This document shows, piece after piece, positions 34,559-42,339 of a stretch of 64,000 bases of DNA. This DNA is from Vicinamibacterales bacterium (GTDB taxonomy: Bacteria > Acidobacteriota > Vicinamibacteria > Vicinamibacterales > 2-12-FULL-66-21). The DNA lies in assembly GCA_036496585.1 (NCBI GenBank), contig DASXLB010000028.1, forward strand, positions 1 to 64,000. Direction: 5' to 3'. A program made the translations under genes and the position numbers. The stretch's first letter is position 1; every line of letters starts with the position of its first letter. The notes beneath the pieces are model-generated. The model had not been told where the DNA came from and did not search any database. It saw only the letters and a list, made by a program, of their open reading frames with translations.

Positions 34559-36292
34559 ATGCCGACGCTGCTAGCATTTGCGCTCACGGCCGCCGTCATG
34601 ATTCAGGCGCCGGCCGGCGCCGGTCCCCAGGACGCCCAGTACTACTTCCTTCTGGGGAGGCACCTCGAAGGGGATGGCAAGGTCGACCAGGCCGTCGAGG
34701 CGCTCAAGACGGCGATTGCCATGGCGCCCACCAGCGCCGAACCACGCGCCGAGCTCGCCGGGCTCTACGCCCGCCAGGAGAAGCTGCGCGAAGCGGTCGA
34801 AGCCGCCGAAGCGGCGATCGGCGTCTCGCCGAAGAACCAGGAGGCGAACAAGGTGCTCGGCACCGTGCTCGCCGCGCTGGCCGAACAGCGCCAGCCCGCC
34901 CGCCCGGGCGATGACGTGTCGCAGTATCCGAAGCGGGCAATCGCGGCGCTCGAAATCGCGCGGGGCGACGGCAGCGGCGATCTCAACATCGATCTCGAGC
35001 TGGCACGGCTCTACCTCGACGCCGATCGCAATGCCGACGCGGTGCCGCTCCTGCGGCGGCTCGTGCTGGAGCAGCCGCAGTACGCGGAAGGATGGCTGCT
35101 GCTGGCCGAGGCGCAGGAGGGGGCCGGCAGTAGCGACGCCGCCGTCGATACGCTGACCCAGCTCCTCGACGATCAGCCGCAGTTCTTCCGCGGCCGGGTG
35201 CAGCTGGCCGAGACGCTCGATCGCCAGCGCAAGTTTGCGCAGGCGGCCGAAGCCTGGGCCGCCGCGCAGTCGCTCAGTCCCGGCAACACCGAGATCTCGG
35301 CGCGCCGCGCCAACTCGCTGATCAACACCGGCCGGGCTGCGGATGCGCGCATGATCCTGGACGAGGCGCTCAAGCGGTCGCCCGGCGACGTCCGGCTGAC
35401 GTTCATGCTGGCGCAGGCGCAGCGCGATGCCGGCGATCTCGATGGCGCCGAAGTCACCGCGCGTGCGCTTCACCAGGCGCATCCCGAGGACGCCCGCTTC
35501 ACCTATCTGGTGAGTCAGATGCTCGAGGCGCGCGGCCGCTACCAGGAGATCGTGGACTTCCTGAAGCCGGCCATCGCCAGCCTGCGCGGCGGCGCCGGCA
35601 AGCCGTCGCAGGCGGCACTCCTGCTCGGCAGCGAGGGGCTGGCGCTGCAACAACTGAAGAAGTACGACGAGGCGATCGGCGCGTTCAAGGACGCCGTCGC
35701 CCTGACGCCGGATGACCCCGTCCGCCAGGTGCTGCTCATCCAGGGCTACAGCGCGGCCGGCCGCCACAAAGACGCCATCGAGACCGCCGAGAAGGCGCGC
35801 GCGAAGTTTCCGCAGGACTCGACGGTGATCTACCAGCTCGGCGCCGCGTTCGATCGTGCCGGCCGGCGCGAGGAGGCCGAGAAGACGTTCCGCACGCTCG
35901 TCGCCGACGACCCGCTCAACGCCGGGGCGCTCAACTATCTCGGCTACATGCTCGCCGAGCGCGGCTCGTCACCCAATCTCGACGAAGCGGTCTCGCTGAT
36001 TCAGCGTGCGCTGGACGTCGAGCCCGACAACCCGTCGTATCTCGATAGCCTCGGGTGGGCCTACGTGCAGCAGGGGCGCCTCGATCTGGCCGACGCGCCG
36101 CTGTCGTCCGCCGCCGGAAAGATGCCGACCAATTCGGTGGTGCAGGAGCATCTCGGCGATCTGCGCGAAAAGCAGAACCGCCGCGCCGACGCCGTGGCGG
36201 CCTGGCAGAAAGCGCTCGCCGGCGACGGCGACTCGATCGACCGGTCGAAAATCCAGAAGAAGATCGACAGTGCCCGCAAGGCCAGCCGCTAG
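34559..36292 (+). CDS. Secreted tetratricopeptide-repeat protein
   Basis: A 577-residue protein with a short N-terminal hydrophobic signal (MPTLLAFALTAAVMIQAPAGA) and then about a dozen TPR units. Examples are DAQYYFLLGRHLEGDGKVDQAVEALKTA at the start and YLDSLGWAYVQQGRLDLADAPL near residue 500. No catalytic domain is visible. Such proteins usually scaffold assemblies in the periplasm. The following lipoprotein gene overlaps it by 23 bp if it starts at GTG 36270, so both may form one transcript leading to ispE. The specific function is unknown. Confidence 0.85.
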   Translation: MPTLLAFALTAAVMIQAPAGAGPQDAQYYFLLGRHLEGDGKVDQAVEALKTAIAMAPTSAEPRAELAGLYARQEKLREAVEAAEAAIGVSPKNQEANKVLGTVLAALAEQRQPARPGDDVSQYPKRAIAALEIARGDGSGDLNIDLELARLYLDADRNADAVPLLRRLVLEQPQYAEGWLLLAEAQEGAGSSDAAVDTLTQLLDDQPQFFRGRVQLAETLDRQRKFAQAAEAWAAAQSLSPGNTEISARRANSLINTGRAADARMILDEALKRSPGDVRLTFMLAQAQRDAGDLDGAEVTARALHQAHPEDARFTYLVSQMLEARGRYQEIVDFLKPAIASLRGGAGKPSQAALLLGSEGLALQQLKKYDEAIGAFKDAVALTPDDPVRQVLLIQGYSAAGRHKDAIETAEKARAKFPQDSTVIYQLGAAFDRAGRREEAEKTFRTLVADDPLNAGALNYLGYMLAERGSSPNLDEAVSLIQRALDVEPDNPSYLDSLGWAYVQQGRLDLADAPLSSAAGKMPTNSVVQEHLGDLREKQNRRADAVAAWQKALAGDGDSIDRSKIQKKIDSARKASR

Positions 36293-37166
36293 CCCGAATC
36301 CCGATTCCCACTTGCCGACGCCCACTCTGATCGCGATCGACGGGCCCCGCTCATCCGGACGCCTGAGAAGTGGGGCCTGGCTGTTGGTCGTTGTCGCCGC
36401 CGCCACAGCGGGAGCCTGCGGCGCAAAACCTCCAGCGCTTCCGACCGGCGCCGGGACTCCGTTCAGCGGCTACGCCGCCGCCTACGATGAGGCAACCGCC
36501 GGCTGCCGCGCCATCAAGACGATCAGCGCCTCGATGAGCCTGTCGGGCAAGGCGGGATCGACGAAGCTGCGCGGTCGTATCGATGCCGGGTTCGCCGCGC
36601 CGGCGCGGGCGAGGCTCGAAGGGATTCCGCCGTTCGGGAAGCCGGTGTTCGTGCTCGTCGCCGAGGACGGGCGTGGGACGCTGGTGCTGACGCGCGAGGA
36701 TCGGGTACTCCGCGATGCGCCGCCCGAGGCGATCGTCGAAGCACTGGCCGGCGTCCCGCTCACCCCCGACGCGCTGCGCACCATCGTCAGCGGCTGCGGC
36801 TTCTCCGACACCGCGCCGACCGGCGGCAGCGAGATCCGCGACACCGCCGCCGACTGGGTCGTGCTCTCGTTTCCGGAGAGCACAGGGTATCTGAAACGGG
36901 AAGGGGGCGCCTGGCGGCTGGCCGCCGCGTCCCGCGGGTCCGTCACCGTGCGCTACGACACCTTCGACGGTGCCCGTCCTGCCGGCGTCGGCATCCGTGC
37001 CACGGCGGACGGGCGCGTCACCGCAGACATCCACCTCGCGTTGTCCGATGTCGCGACCAACGTCACGCTCGATCCACGGACGTTCGTGCCTGACCTGCCG
37101 GAGCATTCGGTTCCGCTCTCGCTCGACGAGCTGCGGCGCGCCGGGCCGATGGGAGGCGAGCGCTGA
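36270..37166 (+). CDS. Predicted lipoprotein (outer-membrane, LolB-like features possible)
   Basis: A protein of about 298 residues with a hydrophobic segment (GAWLLVVVAAATAGAC) ending in a lipobox, so the mature protein begins at Cys near residue 47. The remainder is beta-rich (SMSLSGKAGSTKLRGRIDAGF, RARLEGIPPFGKPVFVLVA), which recalls LolB/DUF4292-type lipoprotein folds. The start is uncertain: GTG 36270 has a purine-rich AGAAGA upstream, and TTG 36312 is an alternative. Its place before ispE matches the common lolB-ispE-prs order, which supports a LolB-like role. That role is inference only. Confidence 0.65.
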   Translation: MPARPAASPNPDSHLPTPTLIAIDGPRSSGRLRSGAWLLVVVAAATAGACGAKPPALPTGAGTPFSGYAAAYDEATAGCRAIKTISASMSLSGKAGSTKLRGRIDAGFAAPARARLEGIPPFGKPVFVLVAEDGRGTLVLTREDRVLRDAPPEAIVEALAGVPLTPDALRTIVSGCGFSDTAPTGGSEIRDTAADWVVLSFPESTGYLKREGGAWRLAAASRGSVTVRYDTFDGARPAGVGIRATADGRVTADIHLALSDVATNVTLDPRTFVPDLPEHSVPLSLDELRRAGPMGGER

Positions 37167-37230
37167 TCTTGACGTGGAGCCGATGCGCGAAGGGCATTTC
37201 TGGAGGCGTGATGACATCCGGTGATCGAAC

Positions 37231-38157
37231 GTGGCGACGCGCGTGAAGCTGACCGTTCGTGCGCATGCCAAGGTCAATCTCGATCTGCGCGTGCTCGGCG
37301 TCAGGCCCGACGGCTATCACGAGCTGCGGACGGTGTTTCAGACGATCGAGGTGCACGACACACTGGTCTGCGCGGCGCGGTCAGGTCCGTTCACGCTCAC
37401 GTGCCGCGCGCCTGGCGTGCCGGTCGACGCGGGCAATCTGGTCTGGAAGGCGGCCGCGGCGCTCTGGAGCGCGCTCGGCCGGGACGGCGAGCTTCGCGAC
37501 GTGGCCGTGCGGATCGACAAGAAGATCCCGCTCGAGGCGGGGCTCGGGGGCGGCAGCGCCGACGCGGCCGCGGCGCTGATGGCGCTCGGCCGGCTGTGGG
37601 GCGGGGCGCCGCTCGGTCTGCTGCGGGAGATCGGCGCGACGATCGGCGCCGACGTGCCGTTCTTCCTGTCTGGCGGCACGGCGCTCGGGCTCGGCCGCGG
37701 CGAGGAGATCTACCCGCTCGTCGATCTGCCGCCGCATTTCGTCGTCGTCGTCCGCCCGCCGTTCGGCGTGTCGACGGCCGAGGCGTACGCGTGGTACGAC
37801 GAGGACCGCGCCGCCGGTCAGCGCGACGAGAATCGCGAGTTCCAGCTGCTGCCGGTGCCGTGGCCGTCGCGCGCGGCGCAGATGGTCAACGACCTCGAGC
37901 CGCCGGTGATGCGGCGGCACCCCGAGATTGGCGTCGTCAAGCAGCAGTTGCGCGAGCTCGGGGCGACGGCTGCGGCGATGTCGGGGAGCGGTTCGGCGGT
38001 GTTCGGGCTGTTTCGCAGCCGGGCGGCCGCGGAGCGCGCCCTTAAACCGTTGTCCGGTAACGGCGCCCGGGCGCTGCTGACCAGGACGTTGAGCCGGCCG
38101 GAGCACGAGCGGCGCGGCCGCCCGGTGGCCCGCCGCGCCGGTTCGCGGCGGGTCTGA
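37231..38157 (+). CDS. ispE: 4-diphosphocytidyl-2-C-methyl-D-erythritol kinase
   Basis: GHMP kinase of the MEP isoprenoid pathway that phosphorylates CDP-ME. The N-terminal AKVNLDLRVLGVRPDGYHEL and the ATP-binding glycine motif IPLEAGLGGGSADAAAAL (99-116) are clear, and MSGSGSAVFGLF near the C-terminus is the third GHMP motif. The start is GTG. At 308 residues it is of usual length, with a basic tail. ispD and ispF of the same pathway are present as a fusion at 55491. Confidence 0.95.
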   Translation: MATRVKLTVRAHAKVNLDLRVLGVRPDGYHELRTVFQTIEVHDTLVCAARSGPFTLTCRAPGVPVDAGNLVWKAAAALWSALGRDGELRDVAVRIDKKIPLEAGLGGGSADAAAALMALGRLWGGAPLGLLREIGATIGADVPFFLSGGTALGLGRGEEIYPLVDLPPHFVVVVRPPFGVSTAEAYAWYDEDRAAGQRDENREFQLLPVPWPSRAAQMVNDLEPPVMRRHPEIGVVKQQLRELGATAAAMSGSGSAVFGLFRSRAAAERALKPLSGNGARALLTRTLSRPEHERRGRPVARRAGSRRV

Positions 38158-38234
38158 CGCCCCCGAGGGTTGCCCGCACACGGTAGATCCGCTACACTTA
38201 AACTTTTGTAGATGGCCTCGGGAACCCCTTCGGG

Positions 38235-38325
38235 GCATTTGGAAATCGGGTAATCGGGCATTCGGGTCAGTCGACGACGGTGTCTCGGGATTACCGGATT
38301 ATCCGATTGCCAAATTTCCAAATGC
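38235..38325. repeat. AT-rich inverted-repeat element between ispE and tRNA-Gln
   Basis: Two arms that are imperfect reverse complements (left begins GCATTTGGAAAT at 38235, right ends ATTTCCAAATGC at 38325) enclose short ATCGGG/TTCGGG-type repeats. The arms match over roughly 35 bases by eye. The element is far more AT-rich than the flanking genes. A closely related element with the same ATTTGGAAAT / ATTTCCAAAT ends lies at 62850-62921. Confidence 0.7.
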
Positions 38326-38331
38326 GCTTAC

Positions 38332-38406
38332 TGGGGCGTGGCCAAGCGGTAAGGCGCGGGACTTTGGATCCCGTATTCGGAGGTTCGAATCCTCCCGCCC
38401 CAACCA
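38332..38406 (+). tRNA. tRNA-Gln (anticodon UUG), CCA encoded
   Basis: Acceptor stem TGGGGCG pairs with CGCCCCA. The anticodon stem CGGGA/TCCCG encloses CTTTGGA with anticodon TTG, and the T-arm GGTTCGAATCC is standard. The discriminator A (38403) is followed by an encoded CCA. It sits between ispE and prs, 50 bp before the prs start. Confidence 0.96.
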
Positions 38407-38455
38407 TGTCACGGCTGGTGTCTGCGTGATTACGACAGGAGCACTCCCCGCGACG

Positions 38456-39403
38456 ATGTCGAGTCGACATCTCAAGGTGTTTCCCGGAAGCGCGCACCGC
38501 GCGCTGGCCGAGGAGATCGCGGAGTTCCTGCAGGTCCCGGTCGGGCGCGCGAAGCTGCTGCGGTTCCCGGACACGGAGGTCTCGTTCCAGATCGACGAGA
38601 ACATCCGCGGGACCGACGTGTTCGTGGTGCAGCCGACGTGCGCAGACGTCGACCGTCATCTGGTCGAGCTGTGCGTGATGATCGATGCGTTCCGCCGCTC
38701 GTCGGCGGCGCGCATCACGGCGGTGATTCCCTACTACGGCTACGCGCGGCAGGACCGCAAGGACAAGCCGCGCGTGCCGATCTCGGCGAAGCTGATGGCC
38801 AATCTCATCACCGCCGCCGGGGCGAATCGCGTGCTGACGATGGACCTGCACAAGGCGCAGATCCAGGCGTTCTTTGACATTCCGGTCGATCACCTCTTCG
38901 CGGCGCCGGTGATCATCGAACATCTGCGCGCCTACGAGGCGTCGGACCTGACCATCGTGTCGCCGGACGCGGGCGGGGCCGAGCGCGCGCGCGCCTACGC
39001 CAAGCGGCTCGGCGCCGAGTTGGCGATCATCGACAAACGGCGCAGCGAGGACGGCAGCGCCGAGGTGATGAACGTGATTGGCGACGTCGCCGGCCGGACC
39101 TGCATCCTGCAGGACGACATCATCGACACGGCCGGGACGATCGTGAAGGCGGCCAACGCGCTGAAGGCGAACGGCGCGGGCCGGGTCATCGCCTGCGCCG
39201 TGCACGGCGTGCTGTCCGGCCCGGCGATCGAGCGCCTCGAATCGGCGCCGATCGACCAGGTGGTGATCACCAACACGATCCCGCTGATGACCGATCGCGC
39301 CAAGAGCTGCAGCAAGATCCGGCAGCTCTCGGTCGCTCGGCTGCTGGGACAGGCGATTCGGAGCATCCACGAGGAGACATCGGTCTCCTCACTGTTCGTG
39401 TAA
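38456..39403 (+). CDS. prs: Ribose-phosphate pyrophosphokinase (PRPP synthetase)
   Basis: Transfers pyrophosphate from ATP to ribose 5-phosphate, making PRPP for purines, pyrimidines, His and Trp. Class I features are visible: KVFPGSAHRALAEEIA, the flexible-loop YARQDRKDKPR, MDLHKAQIQAFF and the PRPP loop DDIIDTAGT. ATG 38456 gives MSSRHLKVF, the usual family start (315 residues). An AGGAG lies 14 bases upstream; GTG 38426 is an alternative start. The gene lies downstream of tRNA-Gln and ahead of rplY. Confidence 0.96.
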   Translation: MSSRHLKVFPGSAHRALAEEIAEFLQVPVGRAKLLRFPDTEVSFQIDENIRGTDVFVVQPTCADVDRHLVELCVMIDAFRRSSAARITAVIPYYGYARQDRKDKPRVPISAKLMANLITAAGANRVLTMDLHKAQIQAFFDIPVDHLFAAPVIIEHLRAYEASDLTIVSPDAGGAERARAYAKRLGAELAIIDKRRSEDGSAEVMNVIGDVAGRTCILQDDIIDTAGTIVKAANALKANGAGRVIACAVHGVLSGPAIERLESAPIDQVVITNTIPLMTDRAKSCSKIRQLSVARLLGQAIRSIHEETSVSSLFV

Positions 39404-39446
39404 CCGCGGGCAACGAGCAACTGCAGACTGGTAACTGGTAACTGAC

Positions 39447-40127
39447 ATGGACGCCACACTGAAAGCAGAACCCCGCGCCGAGCGCGGCAAGAACGAAGCA
39501 CGGCGCCTGCGCGCCGCCGGCAAGATCCCGGCCGTGGTCTACGGCACCGAACGGGGCAAGGCGACCGAGATCGCGGTCGACCCGCGGGTGCTGTTGCGCA
39601 TCCTCCACTCCCAGTCGGGCGTGAATACGCTCATCGGGCTGGAAGGGGCCGGGCTGGCCGCCGGCGGCAAGGTGCTCGTCAAGGAATACCAGCTCGATCC
39701 GATCGACCACCGGCTGCTGCACGCCGACTTCTTCGCGGTCGCGATGGACAAGACGCTCGAAGTCACCGTGTCGATCGTGCTGAAGGGCGAGCCGAAGGGC
39801 GTCAAGCAGCAGGGGGGCATCGTCGACTTCGTCAACCGCGAAATCGAAGTCGAGTGCCTGCCGGCCGACATTCCCGAGCACATCGACGTCGACATCAGCG
39901 AGCTGATGCTGCACCAGGGTCTCCGCGTGCGCGATCTGCCGAAGAGCGACAAGTGGGCGCCGGTGAGCGATCTCGACATGATGATCGTGCACGTCGTGAC
40001 CGTGAAGGTCGAGGAGGCGCCTGCGGCCGATGCCGCGGCTGCCGCGACCGCGACAGCGGCGACGCCGGCCGAGCCGGAGGTCATCAAGAAGGGCAAGAAG
40101 GACGAGGAGAAGGACGACAAGAAGTAG
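39447..40127 (+). CDS. rplY: 50S ribosomal protein L25 / Ctc (long form)
   Basis: 5S rRNA-binding protein of the large subunit in its long (Ctc-type) form. The N-terminal domain has ARRLRAAGKIPAVVYG. The C-terminal beta domain has DFVNREIEVECLPADIPEHI, and a flexible Ala/Glu/Lys tail follows. At 226 residues it fits the CTC subfamily. It sits between prs and pth, a very common order. The upstream 40 bases contain a small CTGGTAACTGGTAACTG direct repeat. Confidence 0.95.
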   Translation: MDATLKAEPRAERGKNEARRLRAAGKIPAVVYGTERGKATEIAVDPRVLLRILHSQSGVNTLIGLEGAGLAAGGKVLVKEYQLDPIDHRLLHADFFAVAMDKTLEVTVSIVLKGEPKGVKQQGGIVDFVNREIEVECLPADIPEHIDVDISELMLHQGLRVRDLPKSDKWAPVSDLDMMIVHVVTVKVEEAPAADAAAAATATAATPAEPEVIKKGKKDEEKDDKK

Positions 40128-40210
40128 ATGGCCGGTGGGTGATGGCCGTGTGCTGATCGCCGATTGGCGCTCGTCGGCCGGACTGGCTGGCCCCGCGTTC
40201 AGGTGGGACG

Positions 40211-40825
40211 ATGAAGCTGATCGTGGGGCTGGGGAATCCCGGCGCGAAGTACGACGGGACGCGTCACAACGTCGGGTTTGCCGTCGTCGATCGGCTGGCC
40301 GCGCGGCACGGGGCGGCCTGGGAAGCGGCGCCCCGGGGGATCGAAGGGCTCGCCGCACGCTGGCGGGCCGCGGACGTCGTCCTCGCCAAGCCGCTGACGT
40401 TCATGAATCTGAGCGGCCCGGCGATCGTCGGACTGCTGCAGTTCTTCAAGATCGAGGTGGCCGACCTTCTCGTCATCGTCGACGAGGTGCAGCTGGAAAC
40501 GGGACGGATCAAGGTGAACCCGGACGGGTCGGCCGGCGGCCACAACGGGTTGAAGTCGGTGATTGGATCGCTCGGCAGCCTGCAGTTTGCGAGGTTGCGC
40601 ATCGGCGTGGGGCGGGGCGACCGCCGGCGGGATCTCGCCGACCACGTGCTCGCGAGATTCGACGCCGACGAGCGGAACACGATTGACGACGCGATGACAA
40701 CGGCAGTGGAGGCCGTCGAACTGTTCGTGGCGGAAGGCCTGTCCGCCTCGATGAGCCGGTTCAACCGGAAGCCGGAGACCGGCAGCGGTACGCAGGCAGC
40801 GGAAAACGGGAACGAAGACAACTAA
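40211..40825 (+). CDS. pth: Peptidyl-tRNA hydrolase
   Basis: Recycles peptidyl-tRNA released during translation. It begins MKLIVGLGNPGAKYDGTRHNVGF, giving the conserved Asn and catalytic His20 region, and has KPLTFMNLSGPAI and GSAGGHNGLKS for substrate binding. At 204 residues it is of normal length. It follows rplY by 83 bp and precedes the rpsF operon. Confidence 0.96.
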   Translation: MKLIVGLGNPGAKYDGTRHNVGFAVVDRLAARHGAAWEAAPRGIEGLAARWRAADVVLAKPLTFMNLSGPAIVGLLQFFKIEVADLLVIVDEVQLETGRIKVNPDGSAGGHNGLKSVIGSLGSLQFARLRIGVGRGDRRRDLADHVLARFDADERNTIDDAMTTAVEAVELFVAEGLSASMSRFNRKPETGSGTQAAENGNEDN

Positions 40826-40838
40826 CCCTTGTCTCCTT

Positions 40839-40887
40839 GGAACCGCGAGATTTGGAAATCCAGAGGATTTTCACATCTGAGGGTTCC
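40839..40887 (+). promoter_or_regulatory. Possible structured leader of the rpsF-rpsR operon
   Basis: GGAACC (40839-40844) can pair with GGTTCC (40882-40887), closing a region that includes the small hairpin GATTT-GG-AAATC and ends 22 bases before the rpsF ATG; CCCGC follows the closing stem. S6:S18 autoregulatory leaders occur at this position in many bacteria. Whether this is one cannot be decided without covariance comparison. Confidence 0.3.
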
Positions 40888-40909
40888 CGCTCAGTCCAGA
40901 AGGAGAGTC

Positions 40910-41371
40910 ATGAGTCAGAACAGACAGTACGAGCTCGTCTACATCGTGTCGCCAGACGCGAGCGAGCAGGCGATCGCCGATCTGCACACGCAGGTCGAGC
41001 AGATCGTGCAGCGCTTCACCGGCACCCTCGACAAGACCGAGAACTGGGGGCGGCGCAAGCTGGCCTACGAGATCGGTAAGGCACGCGAGGGCACCTACGT
41101 GGTCGAGACGATCACCGGCTCAGGCGAGATGATTAAGGAGATCGACCGGCGGCTGCGCGTCACCGACGCGATCATCCGTCACTTGACCGTCCGCATCGAC
41201 GACGCGATCCGGGTCGCCGACCGGCTGCGCGACCAGCGCAAGACGACGCAGGCGCGCCGCCGCACCGCGCGCGGGCTGCCGCCGGAGCCGTCGCCGAGCG
41301 AACGGCGCGGCGACCGCGACATGGATGACACCGACGATTTGGGCATTGAAGGGGCGGAGGTCCAGCGATGA
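40910..41371 (+). CDS. rpsF: 30S ribosomal protein S6
   Basis: Small-subunit protein that binds S18. It begins MSQNRQYELVYIVSPDASEQ and contains GRRKLAYEIGKAREGTYVVE and DAIIRHLTVRID. ATG 40910 has a strong AGGAG ribosome-binding site and gives 153 residues; the extra upstream frame is not used. The C-terminal tail (arginine- and acid-rich) is longer than in E. coli. It overlaps rpsR by four bases (ATGA). Confidence 0.96.
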   Translation: MSQNRQYELVYIVSPDASEQAIADLHTQVEQIVQRFTGTLDKTENWGRRKLAYEIGKAREGTYVVETITGSGEMIKEIDRRLRVTDAIIRHLTVRIDDAIRVADRLRDQRKTTQARRRTARGLPPEPSPSERRGDRDMDDTDDLGIEGAEVQR

Positions 41372-41664
41372 GCGAGGAACGCGGGGGCCGCGGCCGCGGC
41401 GGCAAGAAGGACGACAAGGGCAAGGGAGAAGGGCGGCCGCGCGGCGGCGGATTCTTCCGACGCCGGCGTGTCTGCAAGTTCTGCGCGGAGAAGATCGACT
41501 ACGTCAACTACAAGGACGTCCGCCTGCTGAGCCCGTTCATTCCAGAGCGCGGCAAGATCCAGCCACGTCGGATCTCCGGCACCTGCGCCAAGCACCAGCG
41601 CGCGCTGCAGACGGCGATCTCGCGGGCGCGCCAGCTGGCGCTGATCCCCTACGTGACCGACTAG
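41368..41664 (+). CDS. rpsR: 30S ribosomal protein S18 (zinc-ribbon type, extended N-terminus)
   Basis: A 98-residue S18. The conserved core RRRVCKFCAEKIDYVNYKD and GTCAKHQRALQTAI keeps the cysteines of the zinc-binding (C+) form. The first 30 residues are a Gly/Lys/Arg-rich tail (RGGRGRGGKKDDKGKGEGR) not found in E. coli. It is translationally coupled to rpsF. No ssb or priB lies between them, unlike in Firmicutes or gamma-proteobacteria. Confidence 0.96.
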   Translation: MSEERGGRGRGGKKDDKGKGEGRPRGGGFFRRRRVCKFCAEKIDYVNYKDVRLLSPFIPERGKIQPRRISGTCAKHQRALQTAISRARQLALIPYVTD

Positions 41665-41683
41665 GGCGCAAGAGGTTCAGACC

Positions 41684-42130
41684 ATGGAAGTGATTCTCAG
41701 AGAACACGTGGAACACCTCGGCAGCCGCGGCGACGTCGTCAAGGTCGCCGCGGGCTATGCCCGTAACTACCTGCTGCCGCGCAAGCTGGCGCTGGCGGTG
41801 ACCAACAACAACAAGCGCCAGATCGAGCGTGAGAAGAAGCTCGCCGAAGCGCGCGACGCGGAAGAGCGTTCGCAAGCCGAGGCCATCGCGCAGCGTCTGG
41901 GCCAGTTCGAGATCGAGATCGCCCGGCGGGTCGGCGAGCACAACGCCCTCTATGGATCGGTGACTTCGCAGGACATCGCGCAGGCGCTCAAGGAGAAGGG
42001 CTTCGAAGTCGACCGGCGCAAGATCGTGCTGGCCGAACCGCTCAAGGCGCTCGGCGAGTCGATGGTCCCGGTCAAGATCCACCGCGACGTGACGGCGCAG
42101 CTGCGCGTCAAGGTCGTGGCGCAACAGTAG
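41684..42130 (+). CDS. rplI: 50S ribosomal protein L9
   Basis: Large-subunit protein with two globular domains joined by a long helix. It begins MEVILREHVEHLGSRGDVVKV and contains YARNYLLPRKLA, the rRNA-binding signature. The connecting helix and a C-terminal domain with VGEHNALYGSVTSQDIAQAL follow. At 148 residues it is of usual length. It lies 19 bp after rpsR, in one operon. Confidence 0.96.
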   Translation: MEVILREHVEHLGSRGDVVKVAAGYARNYLLPRKLALAVTNNNKRQIEREKKLAEARDAEERSQAEAIAQRLGQFEIEIARRVGEHNALYGSVTSQDIAQALKEKGFEVDRRKIVLAEPLKALGESMVPVKIHRDVTAQLRVKVVAQQ

Positions 42131-42136
42131 TGTCAT

Positions 42137-42160
42137 CCGAGGGGCGGCGACGCCCCTCGG
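42137..42160 (+). terminator. GC-rich hairpin with GCGA tetraloop after rplI
   Basis: A perfect 10-bp stem (CCGAGGGGCG / CGCCCCTCGG) closed by a GNRA-type GCGA loop begins six bases after the rplI stop. There is no T-run, so termination would not be of the classical type; it may act in mRNA processing or stability. The same CCGAGGGG/CCCCTCGG arms recur at 61466-61486. Confidence 0.5.
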
Positions 42161-42320
42161 ACTCCCGACTCCTCGCTCCGATCGTGTGGCCGCGTTCGCG
42201 ACCCGTCTGGCTGGCCGTGCGCTGGCTGTCCTCGTCGCTGCCGGCTTCGGGCTGCTGACCCAACTGCCCGCCGTCCCCGCTAACTGCCCAACTGCCCTCT
42301 CCAAACGAACGGCGTGTCGC

Positions 42321-42326
42321 TATACT
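42321..42326 (+). promoter_or_regulatory. Putative -10 element of dnaB
   Basis: TATACT lies 13 bases before the dnaB ATG (42340), so the transcript leader would be only about 5-8 bases. No convincing -35 is seen. The 200-bp gap upstream (42131-42320) holds the hairpin and a low-complexity stretch (ACTGCCCAACTGCCC type) but no recognisable gene. Confidence 0.4.
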
Positions 42327-42339
42327 GAGCTCCGCCGCC

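Noticed and set aside
40829..40909. Longer start for rpsF
   Set aside because: The added residues are not family-like, and ATG 40910 has a strong Shine-Dalgarno sequence and the conserved N-terminus.
42165..42320. Possible remnant gene between rplI and dnaB
   Set aside because: No frame shows recognisable protein motifs, and the stretch is biased by short CTGCC/CAACTGCCC repeats.
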